64,000 nucleotides of DNA from NCBI RefSeq assembly GCF_000204055.1, contig NW_006768821.1:43133-107132 (forward strand). Direction: 5' to 3'. Each line of letters starts with the position of its first letter. Position 1 is the stretch's first letter. The notes beneath the pieces were generated by a model that saw only the letters and a list, made by a program, of their open reading frames with translations, ran no database searches and had not been told where the DNA came from. The translations under genes and the position numbers were made by a program. This stretch comes from Melampsora larici-populina 98AG31. Lineage: Eukaryota; Basidiomycota; Pucciniomycetes; Pucciniales; Melampsoraceae. This document shows positions 1-10,400 of the stretch, one piece after another.

Positions 1-109
1 CTTCGTTGCTGTTTATGTAAAGTTACATGTGCACCTAGGTCTCTTCTTACCCTACGAGTGCCTATGGAAGTGTCTTCACACGTCGTGTCTTTGGTGTGAA
101 GTAGTCATC
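1..109. repeat. Direct terminal repeat, copy A (left)
   Basis: Nearly identical to 6206-6314; I see two mismatches, at the 13th base and near base 100. Both copies carry the short inverted motif tcacac...gtgtga around acacgtcgtgt. Similarity stops at 109, and the repeat may extend left of the window. Confidence 0.88.
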
Positions 110-370
110 CATCTCTACTCTATTGGTAAGTCATAGGTTGTACAAGCTCTTATGTTTATAATTACTACTACTAATTATAATACATGTTTTTGGTAGTTTC
201 TCAGCCTTATGTTATCCTTAACTTAAGGTTATCCTAAGTTGAGAATAATGTGGGGGGGTGCGTCGATTCTGGAGATGTGCCGGGGCCCCTCAGGGCCTAC
301 GTAAGAGGTCCTGAGCGGTCTAAAACCCGGCCCGCTCCTTGCTCGACACTACGTAAAGTGCCTGAGAAGG

Positions 371-454
371 TACCGGAGAGCTATGTCCTAGCCTACCCTA
401 CCTTGGGGTATCGGAGAGCCCCCGAGCTCGCTAGGACACCCATACTCTCCGGTA
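371..454. repeat. Imperfect inverted repeat in the retrotransposon 3' region
   Basis: Bases 371-392 are nearly the reverse complement of 430-454: the outer taccggagag and inner tcctagc blocks match, with a small indel between. The stretch 110-696 is otherwise GC-rich in its middle and lacks a convincing gene; the 92-codon plus-strand ORF at 250-528 has no recognisable product. Confidence 0.6.
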
Positions 455-696
455 GCTCAAGGTCTCTGCGTGGCTTTCCGCCTGCAGATCCCCCCCAATT
501 GATTTCCTGTATTCACAGATACAGCTGAAACTTTATTTACTCTCAGTTTTGTGAATTGTACTTCATTTGCGCAGCGAACTTTCTAACCTCTGCATCAATT
601 GATTCCTCAGATTCTTTCCTCACATCAGTTTTCCCTGACTCTCGTGCTCTGCTTACACGTTCTTAAATTGCTACGTTCTTCTTAATTCACTTCCAC

Positions 697-1794
697 TCAA
701 TCTTTAAGTTCTAATTTCTTCAACCAGTCCTTGTTCTCTTCCAGCTCTTCCGTGGTGAACTTCCTTAGATATCGTTCGTAAGCCTTAGACTTCCAACGAC
801 CTTTCACTACTATCTTCTCTAGCGGTACGCCTTCATTCCATAAGAACAACGCCCCGCCTACTCTGAAAGAGTGTCCGGTGAGACCGTCGAAGTTGTCTTT
901 CCTCCATGCTTTCCTCAACACTGCCATAACTCCTTCTTTATTCAATTGGTACCCTTCCTTTCCTTCGCCTCGGCTATGCGTAAATAATGCGTCTTCATCG
1001 TACCCTCCGTTGTTTATGTGGCGCCGTACCAACCTTTCTACCGCCGAAACTGGATCAAGTAGCGATTTATGTCTTTGTAGTTTCAACTCCTGAGTCTCAC
1101 CCGGCTTCGCGGTCTTCGCCTCTCTCAGCTTAATTGTCATCATTTGTTCGTCGGGAGATATTGTGACATTGTTGATTCGGATCACTTTAGAGACTCTCAA
1201 ACTTGTGAGTTCACCCATTCTAGCTAGACCCCAAAAGGCTACCAATGCAATTGTTACTGCCAACTCTGCTGCCTCGTTATTCCTCTCCATATGTCTTAGA
1301 AGGCTAACAAGGTGCTTGATTTGAATCGGCTTTTTCTTAGGTTTCTTTTTGGTTCTTGCGTCTATCGTCTTCGCTGCCTTCAGAGCCAGGTTTATCTCTT
1401 TCTGTCCGATCTCTGGAAACTTCACATGGTGAAAACTATGCCATGCTCTCAAACCTGATAGATACGCTTCCGTTGTTGTCGGCTTTATTTCTTGGTTGGT
1501 CGATTGTTCGCCTTCGACTTTTGGGCTTGCCCATTGGATGAATTGAAGGATATGATGTTCTCTTGCTGGTAAGATTTGGCTCCTCTCCAGATTCTTCTCC
1601 CTTCCGAATGCAATGAATTTTGTGATTGCTGAATTGTACTGTGCTAACGTCTCTCTCTTCCAGCTACCGCCTAAAATCATCAATCGTTGAACTGAGTCTT
1701 CCTGTAACCGCACCTTCCCATCTCCGTCTTTTATGAAATTCTGAATCTTCTTCAAATCGATCTCTTCACTTTTCCCTTCCTGTACTGCTTTCAT
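697..1794 (-). CDS. Tyrosine recombinase of the YR retrotransposon
   Basis: A 365-aa protein of the lambda-integrase fold, expected to integrate the circular cDNA by site-specific strand exchange. The catalytic set is visible: first Arg in GLARMGELTSLR (about residues 190-200), a Lys-bearing beta-hairpin segment (MMTIKLREAKT), HSFR in LTGHSFRVGGA (about 310), and the final Trp and Tyr nucleophile in GRWKSKAYERYLR (about 332-344). The N-terminal part fits a SAM-like core-binding domain. Its ATG overlaps the stop of the upstream RT gene in the tetranucleotide ATGA (1794-1791), suggesting termination-reinitiation. No frameshift or stop is seen. Confidence 0.88.
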   Translation of the reverse strand: MKAVQEGKSEEIDLKKIQNFIKDGDGKVRLQEDSVQRLMILGGSWKRETLAQYNSAITKFIAFGREKNLERSQILPAREHHILQFIQWASPKVEGEQSTNQEIKPTTTEAYLSGLRAWHSFHHVKFPEIGQKEINLALKAAKTIDARTKKKPKKKPIQIKHLVSLLRHMERNNEAAELAVTIALVAFWGLARMGELTSLRVSKVIRINNVTISPDEQMMTIKLREAKTAKPGETQELKLQRHKSLLDPVSAVERLVRRHINNGGYDEDALFTHSRGEGKEGYQLNKEGVMAVLRKAWRKDNFDGLTGHSFRVGGALFLWNEGVPLEKIVVKGRWKSKAYERYLRKFTTEELEENKDWLKKLELKD

Positions 1795-3578
1795 TCTTGA
1801 CGTATAAAGGTAAGTAGGTCGGTTGGGATTTTGATCCTCACTTCTTCGAACCAGGCTAAATCGGTTTCTAAACCTCTAGATAGTGCGTCGGCCTTGTTAT
1901 CGCCTGACGCTACTCTCACTTGTTGGATAGAGCACTGGTGAGTTGTTAAGAGTTTTTGAATTCTCTTCCACTCGTTGTTCACCGCTCGGTCTTTTGATCG
2001 TGCGTTTCGCATCGCTGCCTCAGTTGTTGTATTGTCAGTTCTGACAATGAAACACTTCCCTTTTGTATCCTTCAGTTTCAGCAGCATCAACAATCCCAGT
2101 CTCACCGCCACGGTTTTGATCCAAGCGATTTTCCGCTTTACTTGGTCTACTCCCACTACTTCCCAGCCTGGTAGTAGTCTGAACCTACCCCAATTAGATC
2201 CTATCAGAACCCCGATTCCGTATGACGTAGACGCGTCTCCAACCCAATTTATTTCTTCCGGTTCTAAATCAGGTATGATTCTCAAATTTTCAAAGCTCGT
2301 TAGCACTGCTAACCATTCTTCTAGATCGTCTTTAACAGCTTCTGTTATACCTCTTCTTGCCTCCGGGTTACGCCAAGCGCCCTCCCATCCGTACAATTCT
2401 TTCATACAACAGCGCATATCCGGCATTATGTAAGTTATGTGACACAGTTGTCCTACTAGCTTCTCCACAGGTTTCTTTTTCCATTTCGCTCCGTTCAATA
2501 GGTCTGACACTTGTAGGATCCTTGTTTCTAACTTCTCTCGTGGCAGTCTGACTGTCTTCTCTCGTCCATTCCAAATGAAGCCAAGATATCTTTGTTCGTC
2601 TGCGAAATCGCTGTACTTGGTAAGATTTGATTTGACTGCCATGCCTGCGCTTAAATGTAACACTGATTCCATTGTGATATTCGAGCCGGTTTCTCTCAGT
2701 AGCAGATTATCATCGACCCAACGGAAGATCATCGGGATTCCTAGCGCCTTCATCATTACTTCTTTCCAGACATCTGCGGCTCGTCCAAACGTGCCACAGC
2801 CGGCTACACCCCCGAACCCCACTCTTGTGTCAACCCAGAGTCTGTTTTGGAAATCGAGGATTAGGAGGAACCTCCATTGTGACGGGTGAGTCGGGATTTG
2901 CCTATAGGCTTTTTCCCAGTCAAAGATTGCTAACTCCCAGGTATTACCGTTTTTCTTCAGGAAGATCGCTAGCCGTTTAAAGTCGTCCCAGTTTGTTGTG
3001 AACTTATTCTTATCCACGAAGGAGTTCACCGATGGTATCTCCGGTGCGTGCTTAGGGAAAGATAGGTTGCTGATCATTCGAAATGATCCGTCATTATTTA
3101 CTACACTCCCCATTGGGTTCGACCGGAAGAACCCAAATCGGCTTCGTACTTCTTGGTGCGTGAAGGGTCCGAACAGTTTGCCTTCTCTCCATTCTCTTTG
3201 GATTGTTTTCTCTATCTTGTCCTTCACTAACAGGGCCGAGGATTGGTTTGGTGGGGTGTACCAGGGTAGATCATCTATTGTATGATCAGGAATGCCTTGG
3301 TCAAAACCTTCCTTCATGCTCACAATCACATCTCCCCATTCCTCTAAGAGTCCGAGTTCTCTCATTAGTTCCTCCCATTCAGGTATATTCAACTCGCATT
3401 GTGCTTTAGTTGGCCAACGTTTGTCCATCTCGTGTCTAGCCCGTCTCTCATCGCTTGTCGCGGCGCTGGGGCTTGGTGTTGGTTCAATTACATCTGGGAC
3501 CTTGTTGGGGCTCGGTGTTGGCTCAATTGGGATCTCGTTGCTGACACAGATCAATTCTTGATCAGTTCTCACTCTCAC
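1791..3578 (-). CDS. Reverse transcriptase-RNase H of the YR retrotransposon
   Basis: A 595-aa protein that copies the element RNA into DNA. RT motif A is in AIFDWEKAYRQIPTHPSQWR, motif B in GFGGVAGCGTFGRAADV, and motif C is FRWVDDN, the VDD form. The C-terminal RNase H is shown by WVGDAST, the RTDNTTTEAA segment and SGDNKADALSRG, giving the acidic residues of the active site. No methyltransferase extension follows, unlike many DIRS elements. The N-terminus (about 60 residues) is Pro/Ser-rich and contains a duplicated PTPSP motif. The downstream recombinase gene overlaps by four bases. The frame is intact. Confidence 0.88.
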   Translation of the reverse strand: MRVRTDQELICVSNEIPIEPTPSPNKVPDVIEPTPSPSAATSDERRARHEMDKRWPTKAQCELNIPEWEELMRELGLLEEWGDVIVSMKEGFDQGIPDHTIDDLPWYTPPNQSSALLVKDKIEKTIQREWREGKLFGPFTHQEVRSRFGFFRSNPMGSVVNNDGSFRMISNLSFPKHAPEIPSVNSFVDKNKFTTNWDDFKRLAIFLKKNGNTWELAIFDWEKAYRQIPTHPSQWRFLLILDFQNRLWVDTRVGFGGVAGCGTFGRAADVWKEVMMKALGIPMIFRWVDDNLLLRETGSNITMESVLHLSAGMAVKSNLTKYSDFADEQRYLGFIWNGREKTVRLPREKLETRILQVSDLLNGAKWKKKPVEKLVGQLCHITYIMPDMRCCMKELYGWEGAWRNPEARRGITEAVKDDLEEWLAVLTSFENLRIIPDLEPEEINWVGDASTSYGIGVLIGSNWGRFRLLPGWEVVGVDQVKRKIAWIKTVAVRLGLLMLLKLKDTKGKCFIVRTDNTTTEAAMRNARSKDRAVNNEWKRIQKLLTTHQCSIQQVRVASGDNKADALSRGLETDLAWFEEVRIKIPTDLLTFIRQE

Positions 3579-3651
3579 TTTCTCACAAGGTATGTCTCAT
3601 TTCATTTTGGACTTCATTTCTATCAATGTCTACTCTATGTACTCTAGTAAC

Positions 3652-5948
3652 TCACTGCCTTTGGGTCTGGTCGCTCTGGATGCTACCCGTGGTTGCACCT
3701 TCACCTTCCCTACTACCATTCTGTCCGCCCCGTGCTCCACCACCTCGACCTCTTCCACCCCTATTACTTCTGAAGTTCGGTATGAAATTCCTTCCTCTGT
3801 ACCGTCCTGTGGGGGGGTTTTTGCTCGTTAGTTCTGGTGTTATGCACTTTGTTTGGATGGTTTAGAGTACTCACCTTGTCCCCGTTGTGCGTCTGTTTGG
3901 GGTTGGCTTATACCCGCTTGGGTGTGGCTCGCTGATTGGACATAGTGACTGTACGCCTGGGGTGTTGCTCTGCTCGCATGTGTGTTCTCATGCGGCTCGT
4001 ACCTAGATTGTGCCCAGGCTGTCGATCTCATCGACTGAGTCGATTTCGTCGTCTGGTGTGGTGATTATTCATTTGTTAGTACCTCTGTTTCTTCGTTGAG
4101 TGTACCACAGCACTCACCTCATTTTTGTCCTCTTTTATATCGGTTCTGCTCGGGTCGTCCCACTTTGACGATCTCCCTTCCCAATTGGAACCGTCCATTG
4201 GGTAAATGAAGCTCTTGGTTCCCGTTATGGCGTAGGGGTTGTCGAGATACATGTCATCATAACACCTCAAAGTATCACGCTCCGCTAGCCGTTCTATCTT
4301 CGGGTTCCGTATACCAATATCTGCCATTTCGGACCCTTCTTCGCCTACTTTGAACACCATGTAGGTACTTCTCATCCTCATGTCGTATCAGTACGCTATC
4401 ATCCAACAACCTCCGTTCTCTCGTTGGATGTCCAAGACATTATCGAAATGCTTCTCCATAGTTGGTAGGACTTCACTTTGCTTATACCACGCTAGGTATC
4501 TCAGGAAGAGACTCTTCTGTTGATGCCATTGTGCTAACGTGGTTCTCCATTCACTGGGTATCGGGAAGCCGTTATAGGTATTCGAGTCCGGGTCTTTTGT
4601 CTTTGTACGCGAAGTCTTAGTCGATATGAATGCAGTGTCTTGTGCTAGCCATTTTGGGTCGAAGATTGATAACGGGATATGTCTGTTGAGTTCTCTCATG
4701 ACGTTATCCCAGTATGGTGAGAGGGCATGTAGCTGGTGAGATATCATCTCTCCTTTTTGCACCTTCATCCTTTTCTTCTCGCTTGTTGGTTTGGCTGACT
4801 TTTCTGCTGCTTCAGTTACAGGGGTAGATTTGTTGTCCACGAACTCCATCCACTTCCTCTTTTGCTCGACTAGCTTGTCATAACGATCTTTGTCTTTGCC
4901 GAAGGCTTCGTTGATCTCTTCTTCAAGCCGTTGGACAATCGGGTCTGTTGTCTCTACTTTGACTTCTACGTCGTCTTCATAGACTTCGTCTGATGGTTTG
5001 ATTGGCGGACCAATTACACTGTCAGTTCCTTTCTTAGAGACTTCTAGATTGTTTGGGTGTTTGTCTGACTCTTTCCCCCTTTTGCTTTAAGCTTTGGGTT
5101 GGTACATCTCCTTCAGAGGCATTTCCCGGGGGGAAGCATATCCTTATTGTATCATCTCTCTTCGAGGCATCGTTTCTTTTTTTTTTTTTTTTTTGGATGT
5201 AGTTCTCTTGGGGGGGTTGACAATATAATTGAAGGTAACCGTCGAATCATTTATGCTTACCTTCATCTCTTTCTCCCAGCACTATTCCTCCAACTCCTCT
5301 GATCGCTCTTGGGTTTTCTTGTCGCATTGTGTCGTTCCACAGGTTGACTTGTTCCTGCCAATTATTCGCGAGTTCCTCTCCTTCCTCGTGGTTGGCAACC
5401 AACTGTTGGTTGCTACGTTGGTCGGTCTGGTCTTGTGTGGTTTGGAGGCGGGATGGTGGTGGTCGGTTTGGGTTCTGTAGGAGTGTTTGTGGCGGGGGTT
5501 GATGCTGTAGGTCTGTGGTTCCTTCCGCTTCCCGAATTCCGGTTTGATTAACATTCACTCCTTTGCCTGGTTCGTTTCCAACCGTGTTCTTGTTCGTTGG
5601 TTGTCGTCCTCTTGGCTTTTTGATACGGATAGGGCCTATTACCTTCATGGCTTCCTTCTGAGACATTGGTGGGGGTGGGGGTGGGAAAGGTTTTGGTGGA
5701 CCTACTTTCCTTTTCGACTGCCTAGTTGGCTGGGGGTTGGCTATTGCGCTGCTTGGACCGGGTTCGATCTGCATCTCGTTTGCTTCTTGCTCTTCTCCTT
5801 CATCTCCTTCCCGCCTTTCCTTCTCCTCTTGGACTCCAATTCCATTCCCTTCCTTATCTTCTCCTTCTCCGACTTCTTCCTTCTTTCCGCTTCCTTCTTC
5901 ACCTCGTACTTTCTCATCGATTAAGTCCTGAAATTGTTCACTGTCCAT
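3652..5948 (-). CDS. Gag-like protein of the YR retrotransposon, spliced, with one in-frame TGA
   Basis: Proposed model: exons 5948-5261, 5064-4118, 4052-3875 and 3806-3652. The intron at 4053-4117 has GTGAGT, a TACTAAC branch site at 4081-4075 and CAG. The introns at 3807-3874 and 5065-5260 are also GT-AG, and all three keep the reading frame. The protein has an acidic/Pro-rich N-terminus, a middle region of unknown fold, and an RGG-rich C-terminus (RGGRGRGGGARGG), fitting nucleic-acid binding. No CCHC zinc knuckle was seen. A single TGA at 4387-4385 splits exon 2; it could be a mutation, a readthrough site or part of an unrecognised intron. Gag identity is inferred from position and the RGG tail. 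Confidence 0.6.
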
Positions 5949-6205
5949 TTCTTTGAGTTTTTGATTTGGTCGGGTTGTGTTAGAGTTCGTTATTCAGAGT
6001 TCGAATTATGTATTGTACTATCTGGCTTCTGATGTGAATGTACGAGTGAAATTAAGGCTAAAATTTTTTTAGTAAACTAAAGTGTGAGAAGGAAGGAAAA
6101 GAGAGAGCTTGACTACTCTATTTGACTATGCGCGGGAGAAGAGTTGGGGAATTTGGAAGTGAGGAAAAATTCTCCTTCTTCTTCTCCCTGTATCTTTACC
6201 TTACA

Positions 6206-6314
6206 CTTCGTTGCTGTGTATGTAAAGTTACATGTGCACCTAGGTCTCTTCTTACCCTACGAGTGCCTATGGAAGTGTCTTCACACGTCGTGTCTTTGGT
6301 GTGAGGTAGTCATC
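6206..6314. repeat. Direct terminal repeat, copy B (5' end of the element)
   Basis: Partner of 1-109. In the minus-strand coding direction this is the upstream end of the retrotransposon. Unrelated sequence begins right after catc at 6311-6314. Confidence 0.88.
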
Positions 6315-6797
6315 AAAACAGATGATAACAGCTGGTATTACGCACATGACGCATTGGAGTGAAGATATGTTTTCAGAAAAACTTGAACGTGAACGTGGAG
6401 AGCCTGCAGCGTGTAAGGCTCCTTGACTTCTCCTCTCCCAGTTTGATCATATCATAAGATCATGAGCATAACTGGGATTGTAATCACATCCTTTCGAGCA
6501 GTTTGACCCGGATACGATTGTCAGAATGGCATGATCGTAGCTCAGGAGGTTTTGAGCTCCATAAGGCCTTTCATAGGAATCAAAAAAATGTGACGAGTGA
6601 TGTTGGAGTGCATGTAAGTACACTTTGAACACCACAATTTGTCAACTTGAACGCGTTTCAGAGACTTGCCAAATCTTCAGCATCCTATCAATTCAGATAG
6701 AGGAATCTCCAATCTGACCTAGAACAGTTATAATCATCTGATACATGAGCTAACCAGAGAAAATATAGTGATTCATATCCACCTAGCTACCTACTAC
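6315..6797. other. Spacer between retrotransposon and hAT element
   Basis: I see no supported gene or repeat here. A 62-codon minus-strand ORF (6447-6635) has no recognisable features. Confidence 0.5.
6791..6797. repeat. Target-site duplication of hAT copy 1, left (pair at 11583-11589)
   Basis: ctactac occurs directly outside both terminal inverted repeats. hAT elements usually make 8-bp duplications, so one base has diverged or belongs to the inverted repeat. Confidence 0.7.
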
Positions 6798-7424
6798 CAA
6801 GCCTGGCTTGCTGCGCAGAAAGTAGCGCGGCGTAGCGCCGGGCATGGCCACTGTGTTACCCCGGACCTGAAAAATCCAACAGTTACGCTTACAGCTATCA
6901 TTTCGGGGCCGGGATTTTTACCGGTACGCTTGCCCCTACTGTACAGCCGCCACCACTACTATAACCGCCACCGCCTCCTATCTTCTATTGGGGTTAGCCC
7001 ACACGATCTCCAGCCATTCCCTTCCACAGCTTCTCTCGAACCACCACCCTAATCATTCACCTTGTTCAATTCTGGCGATCGGACCTGGTGCCGACTCTGA
7101 AAGCCTTTCATTGCCTTCCACAGTTTCTCTCGAGTCGTTGCCCTCTTCGATTCTAGCAATCGGATTTGGTGCCGGCTCTCAAGTCTCTCGATCATGGCTT
7201 CAATTTACCAAGTGTGGACACTCAATATTGACTGTCACTCGGAGACCTGGTATTTTCAACTTAATAGGAAGGCTCGTATACCTACTTTCTTTCCTTTTTG
7301 CATCATCTATCAATATTAGAACTGATCTTGAATCTATTTCCATCAAACTTTCAATCAATTCCCTTAGAACAATATCATTAGTTTATTTGAATCTTTACTC
7401 GATTCCTTTAGAAAACATACAATC

Positions 7425-10400
7425 ATGTCTACTTTCAACAAACAACCAACCATCGATTCCTTTTTGTCTTCTGGATACGAGACTTCTGGATACGAGACTG
7501 ACAATGGTAATCTGGCACCTAGGCGCTTGTCTCGCATTATTACACCAGCTAGACGAGTACCTGGGATGATCACCCCATCCTCTGACTCTCGGCATCGTCT
7601 GTTTGATGGGGTCCGCGATGTCAGGGACGCCCATGTTCACCGCCGACGTGAACGATCAGCGTCTCTACCTGGCGATCAACTGTCTCTCGAACCAGCCCGT
7701 GGAAGAGTCAGCGGTGTTTCACGCGGTTCATATGTTCACCGCCGACGTGAACAATCAGCATCTCTACCTGGCGATCAACCGTCTCTCGAACCAGCCCGTG
7801 GAAGAGTCAGCGGTGTTTCACACGGTTCATCTAGAGTGAGCTTATTATATTCCTTTCATTTGATCTTTCATTTAGTCACTCCTTCAAATTTTTATCCTCT
7901 CTTCCTTCCTCTCTTCCTTTATCTGCATCTCAGGCAACACGTACCAATTGAGGCCAATCCCTTTCAGTATCAGATGCTGATTCAAATGAACAGAGGATGG
8001 TAAGTGAAGTTCATGCTATCATTATCACTTGTACTGATGGCTGATATGAAATCAAATCAATCTAAAGGCACCATCAGGACCTCCTGAGGTGGACTTGGCC
8101 CAGGACTCAGATGAAGAAAACTTACGGATCAGAAAAAGGAAGCAAAATCAACCCCAAAATGAAGAGTTTGATGATCCCTTCGATTATTATGACCCTCCCA
8201 CCCATGGAGATAACGATGTAAGTTCTTCTCATTAACTGTATCATTTCATTAATCAACTTCACCGAGTATCAAAACTGACAACTTACATTAAAAATATTGG
8301 TAGCCACTCGACCAACCTGGCCTGTCCTACAAGTGCCGCAAGTGCTTCAAGGTTGTCCGAGTGAGCGCGAGCTCACGTCGATCCAACCTCAAGGGCCATC
8401 GGGATGGTTACAACCAGGCAGGAAAGTCTGGTGCTGGTTGTCCTCGACGTAATCAGGCAATCGCAGCTGGCGCCAAACTCCCGCCAACAGTATCCGAGCT
8501 GCGTGCTCAACGACTTCAGCAGAATCAGCAAAACTCCCTCGCAGCTTTTCTAGTATCAGCACCCAAATTTTCAAACCAAACCTTGAACCAAGCCCTTGCT
8601 GTGTGGCAAGTAGCCCAGGCGTTGCCCTTCAAGCAAATTGATGATCCTTTACTCAAATCGATTTTCTATTGGCTGTGTCCAGACGCCCGGGTCTTTGGTC
8701 GCAAGTGGGTAGCTGAGGAGGCGCAAAAACTATATCTTTCCCTCCGGGATTCAGTCATTGATAAAGAGCTCCGGGTAAGTCACTGCTCTATGATTTGATT
8801 CTCTAAGTACCTGAAGATTGACATAGATCTTCTTTTGTCTGGTTTTTTCGTAGGAGTTGGACAGCAAGTTCTGCCTGATTCAGGACGTTTGGACACTGAA
8901 GGGTAATCTCCATGCATTTATTGGCGCGTCTGTATCCTTCATCAAGAAGGACTGGACTTATGTAGTTAGACATCTGAGTTTGAAGCTTGTTGCGTGGCAT
9001 CACAAGGGGCACTTATTAGCTGTACCAATGGTGACTATCTTGAAGAAGAACGATCTTTATAAAAAGATAAGTTTTTCATTTTTCTCCCCTTTTTCTCTTT
9101 GAGTTACTCTTTTTTTTCTTTTGCTTTATCGTTTTCACATCCTTATCTTTCTTGCTCAGATGTACTAATATCATGTTTGATATTACATGCTCGCTGGTGT
9201 GTCTGATTCAGGCAGCAACAATATTACACTTGGCCGGGAAATGCAACGCCAGCTCCGAGAAGAGGGGCTCAAAACCGGTTTCGATTTCCCTTGGAAGTCG
9301 AAGTCTATGTCGGTTCGATGTTTTTGTCACAAAATGGGGCTTATTGTCAAAGCTGGGCTTGATGCACTTGGAATGAAACCCAGGCGCATCCGACATAGCG
9401 CCTTAGGTCGATTTCCCCCGGTAGAAGTCATGGCCGTTATTGATGAGGATGAAGGGTCGGAAGCTGACGTTACCAACCAATCCGGAGCTGAATATCCACC
9501 TTCTGATGACAATTGTAGCTCCAGTGATTCGGATTCCGATTCGGATTCCAACTCTGATGATGAGGAGCACGATCCGGAGCAGGAAGATGAACCGGAAACC
9601 TATCGAAACCGTAAGACTGCTTACTTGCTTGGAGACACATACATGAAACAATTAAGTAAAGATGTAAGTTTCATTATTCCCTTGTTCATAGTTATATTGT
9701 CATCATTTCATTTTATTTCATCTTGCCTGCTTTTCTTTACTAATTACATCCCTCACTTCATTGACCTATATAGATGGACACGGTTAACAAAAAACTAACC
9801 CGATCCAGTGGCCACCGGGCCGATTTCAATCGGTGCCGTGAAAGAGAAAATGTCGAGCGCAAACGAGATGGCTTACCTGCCCTCAAGGCTCTTTTATCTG
9901 GCCATGGAATCCGATGGGGTATCCGCGCTGAGCGATGGGAACGTATGTGGGAAGCGCGAGATGTAGGTCACTCACTTTAACTCTTGTGCAACCTTGTGCT
10001 ATGCTAATGAGTTTCTTCCTTTTCAGTTGATTGATGGGGTGATGAAAGAGGACTTGGCTGAGGTTCACTCAAAGAAGCGTCGTTCACGCAAGGACGGCAA
10101 GAAATATGGATATTTTGAAGAAGTCATATTTTCGGTGGCTGATTGGCAAGCCTTGAGGGATATGCTGGATATCCTCACTGTAAGTCTTTCAATATTTGAT
10201 TATCTTAACTTGTTCATTAATACTGATTTGATTACATCACTCATACTTTGTAGCCATACAAGTTTTTGACTCGAGAGATGGAAGGTAATATTCCTACTGG
10301 CTGCATGGTACTGGTCAAATATGTTCAGCTCAAGGCAAATATGGAGGATCGATTGAAAGTGATGCACTTGAACGATCCGCTTTACCCGATGGTGGACGTC

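Larger units (their letters stand above)
1..6314 (-). mobile_element. DIRS/Ngaro-like tyrosine-recombinase retrotransposon, 3' end cut by the window edge
   Basis: The minus strand carries, in order, a Gag-like gene, a reverse transcriptase-RNase H and a tyrosine recombinase, with no DDE integrase and no aspartic protease. That gene set defines YR retrotransposons, which insert through a recombinase rather than an integrase. A 109-bp direct repeat (1-109 and 6206-6314) flanks the genes. In Ngaro/PAT-type elements split direct repeats are expected, so the left copy would be the internal repeat and a further repeat should lie left of base 1. Direct rather than inverted orientation argues against a classic DIRS1 structure. 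No methyltransferase domain was seen. Copy integrity is good except for one TGA in Gag. Confidence 0.82.

Noticed and set aside
250..528. 92-codon plus-strand ORF
   Set aside because: It lies in the structured 3' region of the YR element, opposite to its genes, with no recognisable motif.
697..1794. Tyrosine recombinase as a Crypton or Starship captain
   Set aside because: It overlaps an RT-RNase H gene in one transcription unit, so it belongs to a YR retrotransposon.
1975..2889. Plus-strand ORFs opposite the RT-RNase H gene
   Set aside because: Antisense shadows; the minus strand carries all conserved RT motifs.
9159..9161. CAG near 9159 as normal acceptor for the hAT intron
   Set aside because: The next codons would be ATG TAC TAA, a stop, and TACTAA fits better as branch site of the AT-AC intron.
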